From Diatrype stigma (Eukaryota > Ascomycota > Sordariomycetes > Xylariales > Diatrypaceae), in contig JAKJXP020000016.1 in NCBI GenBank assembly GCA_022225965.2, positions 434,001-498,000 of the forward strand: a stretch of DNA of 64,000 nucleotides, written 5' to 3'. Of the stretch, positions 47,547 through 59,120 are shown one piece after another. Below the pieces are notes generated by a model. It searched no databases. It was not told where the DNA came from and saw nothing but the letters and a program-made list of their open reading frames with translations. How positions within the stretch are numbered: position 1 is the stretch's first letter; every line of letters begins with the position of its first letter. A program made the position numbers and the translations under genes.

Positions 47547-48294
47547 GATTGCAGGCACGGTCGAAAGATCGGGTGAGGATGTTGGCGTTAACAACAGGCG
47601 TGATTCGTTCTCAGTGTCGGTGTCGGTGCTTATGCTGAGGTCAAGGGGACTCGTCAAATTCGTTGGGTATCGTTTAGGTATTGTCTGTTGAAATTGGCGG
47701 AATATGCCTGGTTCGCGATTCAAAATAATTCAATTCAAGGTTAGTACGAGAGCTCAACACCTGCAGCAGCTGCCAATGTGCCATGCATGGACAGGACGGG
47801 GTGGGAGCTCCAGCCAATGGTGGCGGGGCGAGCCCTAGGTACCTAGTAATAGGTAAGCCCCAGGGCCAGAGGCAGGCGTCGGATGCACTAATCTTCCACC
47901 TCCGTCTCTTCAGCCCCGGTCTCAGGGCTTTTGTACCTACCCGTGGACCTGACGCCCCATCCCTCGCTGGAGGCCCGGCCTGAACAGCGCTGGTCTTGTA
48001 CTTGCACGAACAAGGGTCATCACAGAAGTACCGATCCACAATTGAACCCACTACAAGCTAGCTACATACATGTATACAGGTACCTACGTAGGCAGTTTCA
48101 ATAAGTGCTCGCAAGTACAATCGATAAGGCCTCGTGGAACCACCGAGACGGCGTCATTGGCGAGTCACTTCTACAATTCCAGCAACACATCAGATCACAA
48201 GCGAGGCAGAGAAGGCTCTCTTTCTTTCTCTGTTAGCTGTATAGCATTGTCCATGAGTTGAGGACCAACCTTGACTACAGCTCGGAAACCGAGC
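47547..48294. promoter_or_regulatory. Shared divergent promoter region of cwf17 (-) and BET3 (+)
   Basis: A 748-bp segment separates the two start codons of conserved essential-type genes transcribed away from each other. It contains a CCTAGGTACCTAG motif near 47,834-47,846 and TACAGGTACCTACGTAGGCA near 48,074-48,093. Bidirectional control is inferred from the layout. Confidence 0.5.
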
Positions 48295-49181
48295 ATGTCA
48301 TCCAGTAAGGCGGCCCGGGTGGGCGAAGAGTGAGTCCTGAGTCTGACCTCCATGATTACCTGCCTGCCCATGATACAACAGCCTCGTTGCAGTTGGCCCG
48401 TCGCTGACGAATTGCAGAATATGGAAGTAAGTCTAGCCTCCTGGTCACTGACGATGACGATGACGATGACGATGACGACGACGACGACACACACCATCAT
48501 CCCATCCAATCCCTTGCTGACACTCGAATTCCACGCAAAAAAGAGGCCGCATTGACAAGGTCAACGCCGAGCTCGTCGTCCTGACCTATGGAACCATCGT
48601 CGCCCAGCTGTGCAAGGACTACGAGGGCGACTACGTCGAGGTGAACAAGCAGCTGGACAGGATGGGCTACAACATCGGCCTGCGCCTGATCGAGGACTAC
48701 CTTGCCAAGTCCAACACCATGAGGCGGTGTAGCAACTTCCGCGAGACCGCAGACATGATCGCCAAGGTTCGTCCATTCGTCCATTCGTCCATCTGTTGTC
48801 TACCTCCGATCGCTTTTGATAGACGACAGCCATGATTGCTGATCACAGGATGGAGGGAAAACGCAACAGGTCGGCTTCAAGATCTTCCTCAACATCACGC
48901 CGACTGTCACAAACTGGACGAGCGACAGCAAGCAGTTCTCGCTCGTGTTCGAGGAGAACCCGCTGGCGGACTTCGTCGAGCTGCCCGACGACGGCCGCGC
49001 CCAGGACGAGCTGTGGTACTCCAACCTCTTCTGCGGCGTGCTGCGCGGCGCCCTCGAGATGGTCCAGATGCAGGTCGAGGCCCACTTCATCAGCGACGTC
49101 CTGCGCGGCAACGACACCACCGAGATGCGCATATCCCTGATCCGGTACATCGAGGACGAGCTGCCGCCGGAAGATGACTAG
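48295..49181 (+). CDS. bet3: TRAPP complex subunit Bet3 (TRAPPC3)
   Basis: Vesicle-tethering core subunit acting in ER-to-Golgi traffic. The exons are 48295..48329, 48418..48426 (only 9 nt), 48544..48766 and 48870..49181, giving 192 residues, the usual size. The protein starts [11 protein letters not shown], then [67 protein letters not shown] and the conserved end [32 protein letters not shown]. The 9-nt microexon (codes E-I-W-K with borrowed bases) is needed to restore the invariant EIWK; it has a TTGCAG acceptor and GTAAGT donor. The second intron holds a GATGAC microsatellite (about 48,448-48,487). The third donor is GTTCGT. Confidence 0.93.
48418..48426 (+). other. bet3: 9-nt microexon of bet3
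   Basis: Bases AATATGGAA are flanked by TTGCAG and GTAAGT. Phase 2 from exon 1 and phase 2 into exon 3 yield Glu-Ile-Trp-Lys, which is conserved in Bet3. Skipping it keeps the frame but removes three residues. Confidence 0.85.
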
Positions 49182-49910
49182 GTCACCGAGCGGTATTCTG
49201 TGATGTTCTTCCAGGCGAGTGGAGGGTTTATAGTGACGGATGAATAATACGAATCGGGGAAGGGATAGGGAAACAATGAAACGTGATACGGATGGACGTT
49301 TGGGCGCGATGTGCCCTACCTATTACAGGCTAGCCATTGAGTCTGGCCTTGGGCGGCGGTCAGTAAGGCTATCTATGTCGATGGTGGACTGCGTGGGTTA
49401 CAACCTATAGAGGCCGGGTTCGTCACCACACGGTATACCACCCATCATTGCGGCCTGAGGCTATGGCAAAGACGACGTGTGCTTGTGTGAAAATGTTATA
49501 GATCCGATCATATTTGGTCGAGATAAAATCAGTTCAGGCAAGCTACTTGATTTATATGAAACGACAGTAAGGCATACGTCTCGAGCTGGTGAGATTCATC
49601 TCGTTACATACTATTGATGAAGCCCAATTCCATATTATCACCTCCTGGGCGGCGTTGGCCATAACGCTTGAGGTCATGCGGATGCTTTAGCAGCAAGAGA
49701 TACATATGCTCGTAGATATACGGAGAGCCTCTTCGACAGTCAAAGCCCAAATTTGGGGGCCTCGTTATCGCTTTGCCAGTGTAGATAAATTTTATGGTAT
49801 AAAAGGCCCCCAGACTGGTAATGCCTACCTGCCTATTCACCCTCCCCCCGCCCTCTGACTACCTGCCTCAAACCACCACCACCATCTCCTCCTGTCAACC
49901 AAACTCAACC
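49182..49910. other. Spacer between convergent genes
   Basis: 3' flanks of BET3 (+) and the lactonase gene (-). I see no gene. Confidence 0.6.
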
Positions 49911-51849
49911 TCAAAGCCAAAGATAAGTACTGGGTTGGTAAGTCCCCACGCACTGCGCCGCCAGCTCGAGCAGCCCGGTCGCCCGGTCCCTCTTGAAGAC
50001 AAAGGTGTTGTTCGTGGTGAGACCACCCGCGACAACATAGTCCTATCGCCGCCATTGCACCGTATCAGCCCTGGATCAGATCTTTCTTGTCTCCATTCCG
50101 TTCTATTCCGTTGTCGACGATGACATCGAGAAATCTTCCCTCGCTCAGGAGAAATAGGGAACACGTATGGGTGTGAGTGTCAGCACTTACCTCACCACCG
50201 GCCGAAGCCGTAGTCCCAGCCGGTGAAAGCTCCATCGACCGGATCTGACGGGCACCGGGTGCCACGGCGCTCTGGATCCGGGACAGGGTCCCGTTTGCGG
50301 AGTTGGCGGACCATACGGCTATGGTGTCGGATGGCTTTTTGGGGGCAAGTAAGGGTTTTGGTTGGTTGCATGTCAGCTTTGCTGCCCTTCCGTGCTGTCG
50401 TACCATACCCAATGTTGGGAAGGAGAGCGACGAGAGGGGGGAGGAAGGGATGGAGTGGGGAAGAAATCTCGCTCACATCACTCGGCTGGATGACGGAAGC
50501 GTCCGTCAGGTTTCGGTTCGAGGCATACACGAATCGACCATCGTTGCTGACATGGACTTCAGCGGCACTGATGTTTGTTGAGAAGACCGTCGTGGTGGGA
50601 TCGTAGATTGGTAGGCTAAATGTTTTTTTTTTTTTTTTTCATCCATCAGCATTACTAAGTCGATCGTTCACTTGTGTCTAGTCGGTGTGTCGTATCATAT
50701 CATACGTCGCACCTATCCAAGGAAAGGGGGGGGCCAGGGGGTAAGGATGGTTAAAGGGAAAACCCACTCCTCGCCAACATGCGTCAGAAGCCCTGTCCCC
50801 AGATCAACGCGATACGTCCTCAGCTTCGCCGCGAGCTCGAACAGGGCATACACCCAGCGGCCGTCCTGACTTATAGCGAGATGGCGCGGTCCGCTGCCTA
50901 GCGGGACCTGATACTGCGTAAGATTGCGCAGCGTTCCGTTAGCACCGATGCCGTACACGCGGATCAGGTCCTCGCCGAGGTCCGGCAGGTAGAACACGTC
51001 CAGCCACGGGTGCGTGACGATGTGGTGCGGGTGGCTGGTCGCCTGCGACGTCGTGTCGTCCCCGGCCGTGCCGCGCTGCCCCGGCAGCGGCGTGTACCCC
51101 GGGAACGAGAGGAGCGCCTCGTTGCGCTGCGCTCCGAACTTCCCACTCCGCGGGTCGAACTCGAAGGTTGCGGCCGACTGGCCGTAGTAGTTCGCCACGC
51201 CGGCTAGGGTGCCGGACGGGAAGAACGCGCAGTGTGCTGGTTACTCTGTGTTAGTCGATGGTGTAGTGGAAGGGGAGTTCATAGGATGTGATAAGAGGGT
51301 TAGGGATTAGAGCGTGGCGTTAGCTACCTGCGGCGACGCCGTAGTCAGGGACAGGGAAGCCACCTGTGTTGACGGCGTCAATATATGTAAGTTGCCCGGT
51401 ACTGGGGTCGAGAGCATAGGATGTTAGGTAGCCTGGGGCATTCGGTACGGCATGGTCGTTGCAACCGATAATGAGGTCTACAGGCAGAGTTAGATCAGCA
51501 CCCATATATAGATAGAACTACGTCCATCAATGGGAAGGATAGCTCACTGGGGTTGGTGGGATGTCTGCTCAACCATGGCTTCAAGTTGCCCTCGGTCGTG
51601 TTGTAATACTCGAGCACTTCGAGTGTGTTTGGTGTCACGAACGGGTTGAATTCGAGAACGGCATAGCTTGAGTTATCTACACATGGGACGTCAGAGTGGA
51701 TTCGTCGAGCATTTGGAAGTGTTCATAGAACATGGCTACGACTTACACCCGCCTTGCAGTATCTTAAGCGGGGGCACGCTTGGGACCTCATACCCGGCTA
51801 GCACGCAGCCAACGGCGAGAGAGAAGACGGCCAGAGTGTATGGAAACAT
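49911..51849 (-). CDS. Secreted seven-bladed propeller protein of the lactonase family (Lactonase, PF10282 type)
   Basis: Seven exons, 51849..51747, 51676..51548, 51477..51328, 51236..50768, 50615..50477, 50334..50191 and 50042..49911, give 421 residues with every phase matching. Residues 1-18 are a signal peptide (MFPYTLAVFSLAVGCVLA). Propeller landmarks are HPTNPNLIIGCND, GGFPVPDYGVAAAHCAF, HPHHIVTHPWLDVFYLPDLG, GSGPRHLAISQDGRWVY, AEVHVSNDGRFVYASNRN, DTIAVWSA, and the family end DYVVAGGLTTNNTFVFKRD. It resembles fungal extracellular lactonase / carboxy-cis,cis-muconate cyclase-like proteins; the true substrate is unknown. Two donors are non-GTRAG (GTGGGT, GTAGCT). The fourth intron holds 17 consecutive A on the coding strand (50,623-50,639). 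Confidence 0.87.
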
Positions 51850-52497
51850 CGTATGAGCCCGTGATAACATATAGTTTAAAGAGCCACTATGAAAGTACTA
51901 AGTATGCTCATCCCCAAACCGTTGACACAGACTGCTTGGCAGATGCAAGGCAGCATCAGCCCAGCCAAGCCCTGGGATGGGCTGCTTGTTTTAAATACCC
52001 ATCCCGCATCACCTCGAGGTCGGCATCGCAAGAGACTCCACGAGTTCGGGGACTTACTACCTACGTTCATGTCTTTCCGCACTCCCCACACCCTGCTAGA
52101 CTATGGGGTAGAACCCACAGCAGTAGCAGAGACAACACTCATTGGATGATCTCGTCATGGTAGACCTTGTTTTGGCTTCCCCCACACGATATAGAAAGGA
52201 ATAACCTGCGGGGGAATGGTGGAGAGATGGTGGAGAGACGCAATGTGACCCCCAATTTGACCACCAATTTGACCCCCAATCCATTAGCATCTCCATATGT
52301 TGGGGTAAGATTCCCGGCATGTCACTGGTATATCCAAAGCTGCGATATGGTAACCGACCAGGGGTGGCCGCTCAGGGGTAACTATTAGGTTGTTTGCACC
52401 GCACTTGGGCACGAGGCCTCGGGATCGTGAACCGTCGGCAATGAAGAATATATGTACGCTGAATCACTCTATCAACGCATCTGGGAGCAACTTGTGA
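51850..52497. other. Spacer upstream of the lactonase gene
   Basis: Promoter side of the lactonase and the 3' side of the DUF3632 pseudogene. A TTTGACCMCCAAT-like triplet repeat lies at 52,246-52,283. I see no gene. Confidence 0.5.
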
Positions 52498-53486
52498 TCA
52501 TTGGAATTGTGGTAAACTAGTTGAATGGATAATCTCAAGCTCAGTTGCATTCCTAGTCTGGGCTGTCTCAACACCAGCCGTCACGGTCCTAAACTTCCTC
52601 CATTTTCCAATTATGTCAGCCAACGGCTTAGTCACAGACCCAGATTGCACATTCAACCCTCTGGATGTAGCCCACCACCAGTTCCAGCGATCTCTGTCCA
52701 GTGTTTCTGGGCCGTGGTATAACTTCCCGCGAGGGTAATGGCCGCCTGTCGTCGCGCCAGCCTGAACCAACCCCTTCAGCTTCCCACTATTCAAGCCCAG
52801 CCAGTAGAAAACGGTATTGAGACGAGCCTGGAAATCCAGCTCAACAACCTGGTGACGAAGATCCTCGGTCTCTTCGAAGAGCTCCCGCATAGCGTCGACA
52901 ATTACCAGTGGCCTCGAACACTCCGTTGTTGAACATGTGCGTAGCAAGCGCATGGGTACACTCTTTCAGTTTGTAATTGGGCATCGAGACACCTTCATGG
53001 TTGTGGGAGTCCAGCTGGTCACAATATGCTGTACCAAGGCCGCATTAAAAACTGGTTGTCGTTTTTTACATAAGGGGTAGAGACAGAGGACTACTAGCAG
53101 AAGACGTGGCGTAAGCAATCCGCAACATCCTGCTTGGAAGTTCCCCCGCGTGTCAAATCTGGCGCGACGAAGCCTATAATCAACCTGGAAACGAAGTGAA
53201 TAGCCGTGTGTGATGCCCGTCTCTCGGTCTCCGGAGGTACTAGGGAAATCCTCACTACTACCGGCAATATCATGTTGTCTTTGAGGATCTCAAGGCGAAT
53301 TGCCGGGTTGGTTCTGCCAAGGAGACCTACGAATGTCGATAAATCGGCGGGGAGTTGTTCGTATTGTTCCCGTAGCGCATCGCTGAAAACCTTGAGAGTA
53401 AGATCTTGGATCTGGAGAGGCGTCTCTCGAGACTCAGTGGTAGATTAGGCAGCCATCTCGAAAGTTGTATGGACGTTGTCAGTCAT
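52498..53486 (-). pseudogene. DUF3632 family copy 3, disabled
   Basis: It starts MTDNVHTTFEMAA but the next codon is TAA (53,445-53,447) where CAA/CAG is likely. The frame then reads LQIQDLTLKVFSDALREQYEQLP, LLGRTNPAIRLEILKDN and SRLIIGFVAPDLTRGG up to a double stop. The conserved middle resumes (KECTHALATHMFNNGVFEA) and then shifts frame. The end is in the long frame 52,953..52,498: VDAMRELFEE, VFYWLG and RWNWWWATS, matching the AMREAFE and RWNFWKARF motifs of copy 1. At least one stop and one frameshift remain even allowing an intron, so it is a pseudogene about 37 kb from its relatives. CAA-to-TAA fits RIP-like mutation but is a single site. Confidence 0.72.
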
Positions 53487-54240
53487 ATTCGAAGGTGAAC
53501 TCAGATCCCGGTATGCGTTCAAGCATGGTTTTTATATTCGGGCAATATCCATTGCCCAACGTAGAGATCAGCAATGCCGATACAGTCATTGACGTCGATG
53601 AATAGTATAAGCCAGTTTTGTGGCCTAAGTGGTGAATGGGCAATGTAAATATGACCTCTCTATATCAGACTGGTGTGACTCACCGCTATTGAGATTGGCC
53701 AGGTTTCCCTGAGGTTTTTGCAGTGAGGATGAATCCTATCGTGGATATCTATAGTAGGTCTTTATTACTGTCACAGTTGTGCCTCCAGTCTCCTATCTTT
53801 GCTCCTACCATGGGCGACCCTGACGTTGTCAATTAAGCATAACTCTCTCTAACACCCTTTCTCCTGCTATAAGGTACATGCGATATAAAGGTGATGGTAT
53901 GCGGCGATTGTCCCTTTCACGATTACATAACGATTACACAGGTCTTAGCTTCATACCATCTTCTTAAGGTGAGAGCATAGCGATCTCATCTTCATCTGAA
54001 GTACGGTATACTCCAATTACATCGTGATTATGAGAGTATGGGCCTCGTAGCAGCCTGTGTAAGCCTCTGTAAGCCTCTATATTTGAGTTTGTCTCAACCA
54101 CTTTAGTCCGATGATGTGACATCCTTCAGCGTTGATTCTTGAGTTCTCGAGTCCCTTGGTCCCTTCTCTTAGTTCTCGAAATGAGACTCGCCAACCAACC
54201 ACAATCCTCTTCAGTGAGAAGAAACTTCAGTCAGCGCACG
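53487..54240. other. Spacer at the edge of the AT-rich block
   Basis: Ordinary-composition DNA with GTAAGCCTCT repeats near 54,057-54,078. I see no gene. Confidence 0.5.
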
Positions 54241-55079
54241 AAGGGCATCACAATAGTGTGAATTTAGTTAGATGTTTTATTATTCATTTCAAAAAAAGGG
54301 TCCCTAATAAGCAAATAGTTCATGTCGTTAATAAATCGTAACAATATTTCCGGTCTTAGCTGTTTATTTTTAAGAAACTAGTTAAGTAAATTAAATTATT
54401 AACCTTTGTTTATTTAAAGGATTTTTATATGTTTAATAGTTTTAAATAAATCCTTTACTCTTTTTTATTATAATCATTATATCGCTTAATAATAAGTAAT
54501 ACTAATAATAATAATAATAATAATAATAATGTATTTATATGTTTATATAAATATAATTATTTAATTACTTATCTTTAAAAGAAATGCTAAAATAATATAT
54601 TACGAAAGGCTAAATATAAAGTTCGATATTATATAATATAAAATCTTTCGGGCCTTTTTGGTGCGAAAGTAATGGGTGTTATAAAGATAATAATATTTTA
54701 AGAAGGTTGCAGCTTATCCGCGAAGCGAAAGGCTGGAGCTTTAATTTAGCTAGCTAAGTTTTATTTCTTTTTATCTTATATTTTATCCTTTATTTTATTT
54801 CTTTATCTTATAAATAGGTAGGATCCTTAAGGATTTTATATTAAATTGCCGGCCTTAAAAAGAACCGTTATTGTTTTTAATAACTGCTTATTTCATTTTA
54901 TAAAAGGTTTAGCTTTTAGCGCGCCGTTATGGTTGTTTTCGAATTTACCGTGGCTGCTTTTGTTATAGCTTAAAAATAACGGGTCGTTTTTTTCGTTTTT
55001 AATATTTATTAATTAATTTTTTTAAATGCCGTAATTAATATTTAATAAGCTATTAATTATTTTTATATCCGTAATTCTT

Positions 55080-58000
55080 TTATTTTACGAAATAATCGAA
55101 ACCGTTTTTCTTTCGATTAGGCCTATGGTTAAGTACGATTTTTATTTCGTACGTATTTCCTTAATCACCGCTATTTGTATTTTAATCGGCTTTAATTAAA
55201 CCGGGGAATAAAAGATTTTTGCGAAACGGATCGTTTCCTTTTTTTTGCGGTTAAATGCGTTATTAAAATTATTAAATAAATGCCAAAATTTGGTAATATG
55301 TCCAATCGATATGCCAGTTATTTAACCCTTTTAAAAACCGTTTATGAATTAGCCCGTTATTAAGAGTATTTCCGTAAGGGCTTTTTTAATAAATGATATT
55401 CCGTATATAAACGTAAATATATCTTATTATTTATTACGAATGTAACCGAACGGTGCTTATTGTTATATAAATATTTGGCCTTATTCGTTATAAAGTTTAT
55501 TGTTAATTAGGCATTTTTATATATGTGCTTTTTTAAGTACTTGATTTTTTTAAACTAATAATTTTCGATATTTATTAATACATTAAGTAATTTAAATAAC
55601 TTAAATCCGAATAGCTGCTTATAAAGTATAAAGTTAATTATTATTAAATGCGTCGTATTTAAATTTTATTATAGCGTTAATAATAAATTAATTTACGTTA
55701 ATTTAAAATGGTTATAATAATAATGACGTATAGCAATTTCGACTATTTGATTTTCTTTCCGGAAAGGCCATTTCTTTATGAATAATAAGCCGTTATTATT
55801 AATAAACGTATTTCGAAAGCTTTTTAAAGTCCCCGTTAAAATTCCGATATAAATTTTATGTTACGGTTTAATATAATCCCTTTTAAAATGTCTTAATTTA
55901 TAAGAATTAACGATTGCGTTAATGCTATCGCCTAGTTTTGTGCTGTATATTTCTTATATTTAGGAATTAAAAGTATTTTTTTCGAAATCGGGCAAAATAC
56001 CGTTATAAGAGCGTTATATTATGCGTAATATTTTTTTTCGCCTGGTAATTGCTAAGGCGTTTTTCGAAAGGGCGTATTTAAAAGATTTGTAATAAAGTTC
56101 ATTATAATAATACGCATTAATAAAGGATTTTTAAATCGAATAAGTTAGTAATTATTTAATGGCTTTACGTTATTTTTTCGATTTAAATTATATTTAAGGT
56201 AATAATTAATGTATTTTTTAATTAGGTATGTTTTGTTACGGATTATTAACGAATTCAATTCGTATAATATGCGGTTTTTGCCGAAATAATGCTTATCGTC
56301 GTATGCCATTTCGAAGAACTTTATAATTAGTCCATACGAAATACAAAGCTGCTTGGTTTTTTTCTCTCGAAATATTATAAAGTAAGTTATTTTTTATTTC
56401 GAAAAAATAACCTATTTTAAAGAAATTCTCCTTAAAGGTTTCGTTATAATCCTGTTAAACATTTCTAATAATAACGAAATATCTGTCGTTCTTATAATAT
56501 GTATTAAGGAATCTTTTTTTCGTAATTTTATCGAATACTGCTTTTATTATAAACCATATTATATTTAATATTAAAAATTTTATTAAGCGCTTAATTTTAA
56601 ATGGCTAATAAGGATTATTTTTATCGTTAACCGTTTTTAATTTGCTTAACGTATTCGGAATAAAATTAAGCTTACTTAAAAAATAATAAATTTAAAGTCC
56701 GTATTGCGATAAGTAAATTAATACGTTAATAAGGCGTTTATTGTTTTTATTAGTTTTTAACGTATTTAATAAGGTTTAATTATGAAATGATCCGTTAAAA
56801 CCATAACCGGGTAATTTAATAACTGAATTATTATGCGTATCTTTTTTATTGCCTAAATCAAACATGCCATTTCGAATTCGATTGGTTTATACCTAGTTTT
56901 TGCCGCCGATAAGCATTTATTTAAGAACATAATGAATTAAACTTTCGTAAAAGGAATAATATTTTTCGGTATTCATTTATATACGTCCGTAAGATAAAAG
57001 ATTATAATTCCGAAGACCTTTTTTAATAAACCGTTTACTTAATAAAACAAAAGCTTATTTAGGTCTTAATAATATAAAACCTGCTTATTACATATTAAAT
57101 CCTGAACTGCCTGGAATAACCTTTTTTCGATTTCCGTTAGTTCGTAATATGTAAATTTTCAATATATTTGTCGCTTTCGTGGTTTGCCCGTTTTTATTCG
57201 CCCTATTTTGCGTCTTTCTGTTAAAAATGCGTTTTTTTATAAAGGCTCGCCATATTACGCGTAATAAGATAAAAGGTAACGCAAAAGCCATTTAATTTAA
57301 AATATTACTTTAAAGCCTTAAGTTTTTTTGGAAATTTTAATACGCGAAACGCATTAAGACGTTTTTCCGTAAAGGTTAATTCCAATGCATTAACCTAAAA
57401 ACCTAACAATTTAACCGATAAATATTTAAAAAAGAACTTTTTAGGCGCAATAGTAATATTCTTTTTTGTAAATAACTAAAAGATTTCGTATAAATGCCGT
57501 ATATAATTCTTTTTTATATCCGAATATATAATAATATTATCGATGAATATTCGGCAAAAATTACGATAGGTTTTTAATAATTTATTTATATATTGCTAAA
57601 TATAAGCTAATAAATTACGAAAATCCATTAGCGTCACGGTTAATCGCTTTATATTTTTGGGACTTATTATCGTAAATCCATCGCGATAATTAGGATATAC
57701 CAAAAACTAATAAAAAAAGAATATGGCGTTTATTACTGTAATATAATGTTTTTTACGAAGCGATAATATAACGTCGATTTAAAAAGATAAGGAATAATTA
57801 TCGGGTATTGCTGCTTTATTTAATGCCTTTAAATTTACGATTACGCGTTTATTTTTCATGTATTTTTCGTTATATTACGAATATAAAATGCGCAAAAAGT
57901 GTCGGCTGGTTTATTTATTTTTGGCGTCCTTATTCGTATAAGTAATCGAACTTTTAATTAAGGAATTTCATGTTTTTTCGTTTTAATGGATATAATGTTG

Positions 58001-58160
58001 CTTAAGAATTATGGTTTTATTAGTTATTTATAAGTAATATTTTAATTTATTCTTTTAAAGATATATTTATTCGGCTTTTATTTATCCAGAATTCGGGATA
58101 TTCGTATACGACTTTTTCGGAATAAGCTGGGAAGCTTTAATTTTCGTTATATATGTATAT
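55080..58160 (-). pseudogene. Ty3/gypsy pol relic: reverse transcriptase, RNase H region and integrase
   Basis: Minus-strand reading gives the gypsy order RT then integrase. RT: FLVYPNYRDGF-type finger region and FIDNIIIYSDIKKN at about 57,510-57,545, where FIDN replaces the YIDD active site (second Asp to Asn, codon 57,536-57,538). It then reads KKFFFKYLSVKLLGF and LTFTEKRLNAF. Integrase: IIPNRNIKFISEF, then ITAYYSQRNGLS at about 55,745-55,885 (family: SDRDPKFxSxFW and TAYHPQTDGQ), NTTHLIIINFILYKQLFGFK, NNKIYLRLYTEYHLLKKPLRKYS and LAYRLDILPNFGI. Stops occur every few dozen codons, so no function remains. LTRs were not located. Confidence 0.85.
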
Positions 58161-58403
58161 TTCTTTATTTATTATACGCTTTGATATATTAATCGACTTC
58201 TTAATGGTAAAAATTAAATGAATCGTACGGATTTTGGGTTTATTTGGTTTAAGTTTAGCCAAAAGGCTTTATATTTCGTTATAAGCGCTTAAAATAATAA
58301 TGATATTAAATATTGCCTTAATAATTAATGTATTAAAGTTGGGCCCGTTTTTTATATATATAGTTTTAAATTGCGTATAAAATAATTTAATAAGGTCGTT
58401 TAT

Positions 58404-58411
58404 ATAATAAG
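58404..58411. repeat. 8-bp target-site duplication of hAT-like element A (left copy)
   Basis: ATAATAAG, repeated exactly at 59,121-59,128. Confidence 0.85.
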
Positions 58412-59120
58412 CAGGGTTGTGAAATTATTCCTTAGTTTTTAGTTCGTTTTTAGTTATTAACTAACTAATTAGTTTTAGTCCGGACCCGGACTAACTTCCT
58501 TAGTTTTAGTCCAGGCCTAGAATAACTAAATTAGTTTTAATCCGAGGCCGGACTAACTAAGGAATAATTTTAATTAGTTAGTTAGTAACTAAAGAAAAAC
58601 TAAAAACTAAAGCTTAATTTTTAAATTCCAAAAGTTAAGCCTTAAGATTATGAGCTTATAATGTATTTATATATCGTTTAAATTAAAGAACCTTTTATAT
58701 AGCACTTATAAGTAAATTCGCAAAAACGAATAAAATATAATATATCTTTTAGTTAATATTTTTATATAAAATTATTAATATATATATTACGTATAAAATA
58801 AATTATATAAAATCGTATATACGGAATTATATTACGAGTCTTATATAAAACCTTATTTATTTTATTCAATCTTTACGATATTAATTATATTTTATTACTT
58901 ATGTAATAATTTAATATTTCTTAAGTTTAAGATTAGTCTTTAGTTTTTTTTTAGTTATTAATTAATTAATTTAATTAATCCTTAATTCGGGCCCGGATTA
59001 ATTAATTAAATTACGTAATCGAATTAAGGAATATTAATTAATTTTAATCCGGCATTAAAATAATTAAATTAGTTTTAATTCGGAACCGGATTAATTATTA
59101 ATAACTAAATCATAACCTTA
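58412..59120. mobile_element. hAT-like non-autonomous element A (709 bp)
   Basis: The left end is CAGGGTTGTGA. The right end is TCATAACCTTA, the inverted copy with CCCTG changed to CCTTA. It is flanked by a perfect 8-bp duplication ATAATAAG, the length hAT transposases make. Both subterminal 150-200 bp carry clusters of TAGTCCGG / CCGGACTAA motifs and TTAGTTAGTTAG runs, likely former transposase-binding arrays; the AT-rich core has no ORF. It is the reverse complement of element B. Confidence 0.85.
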
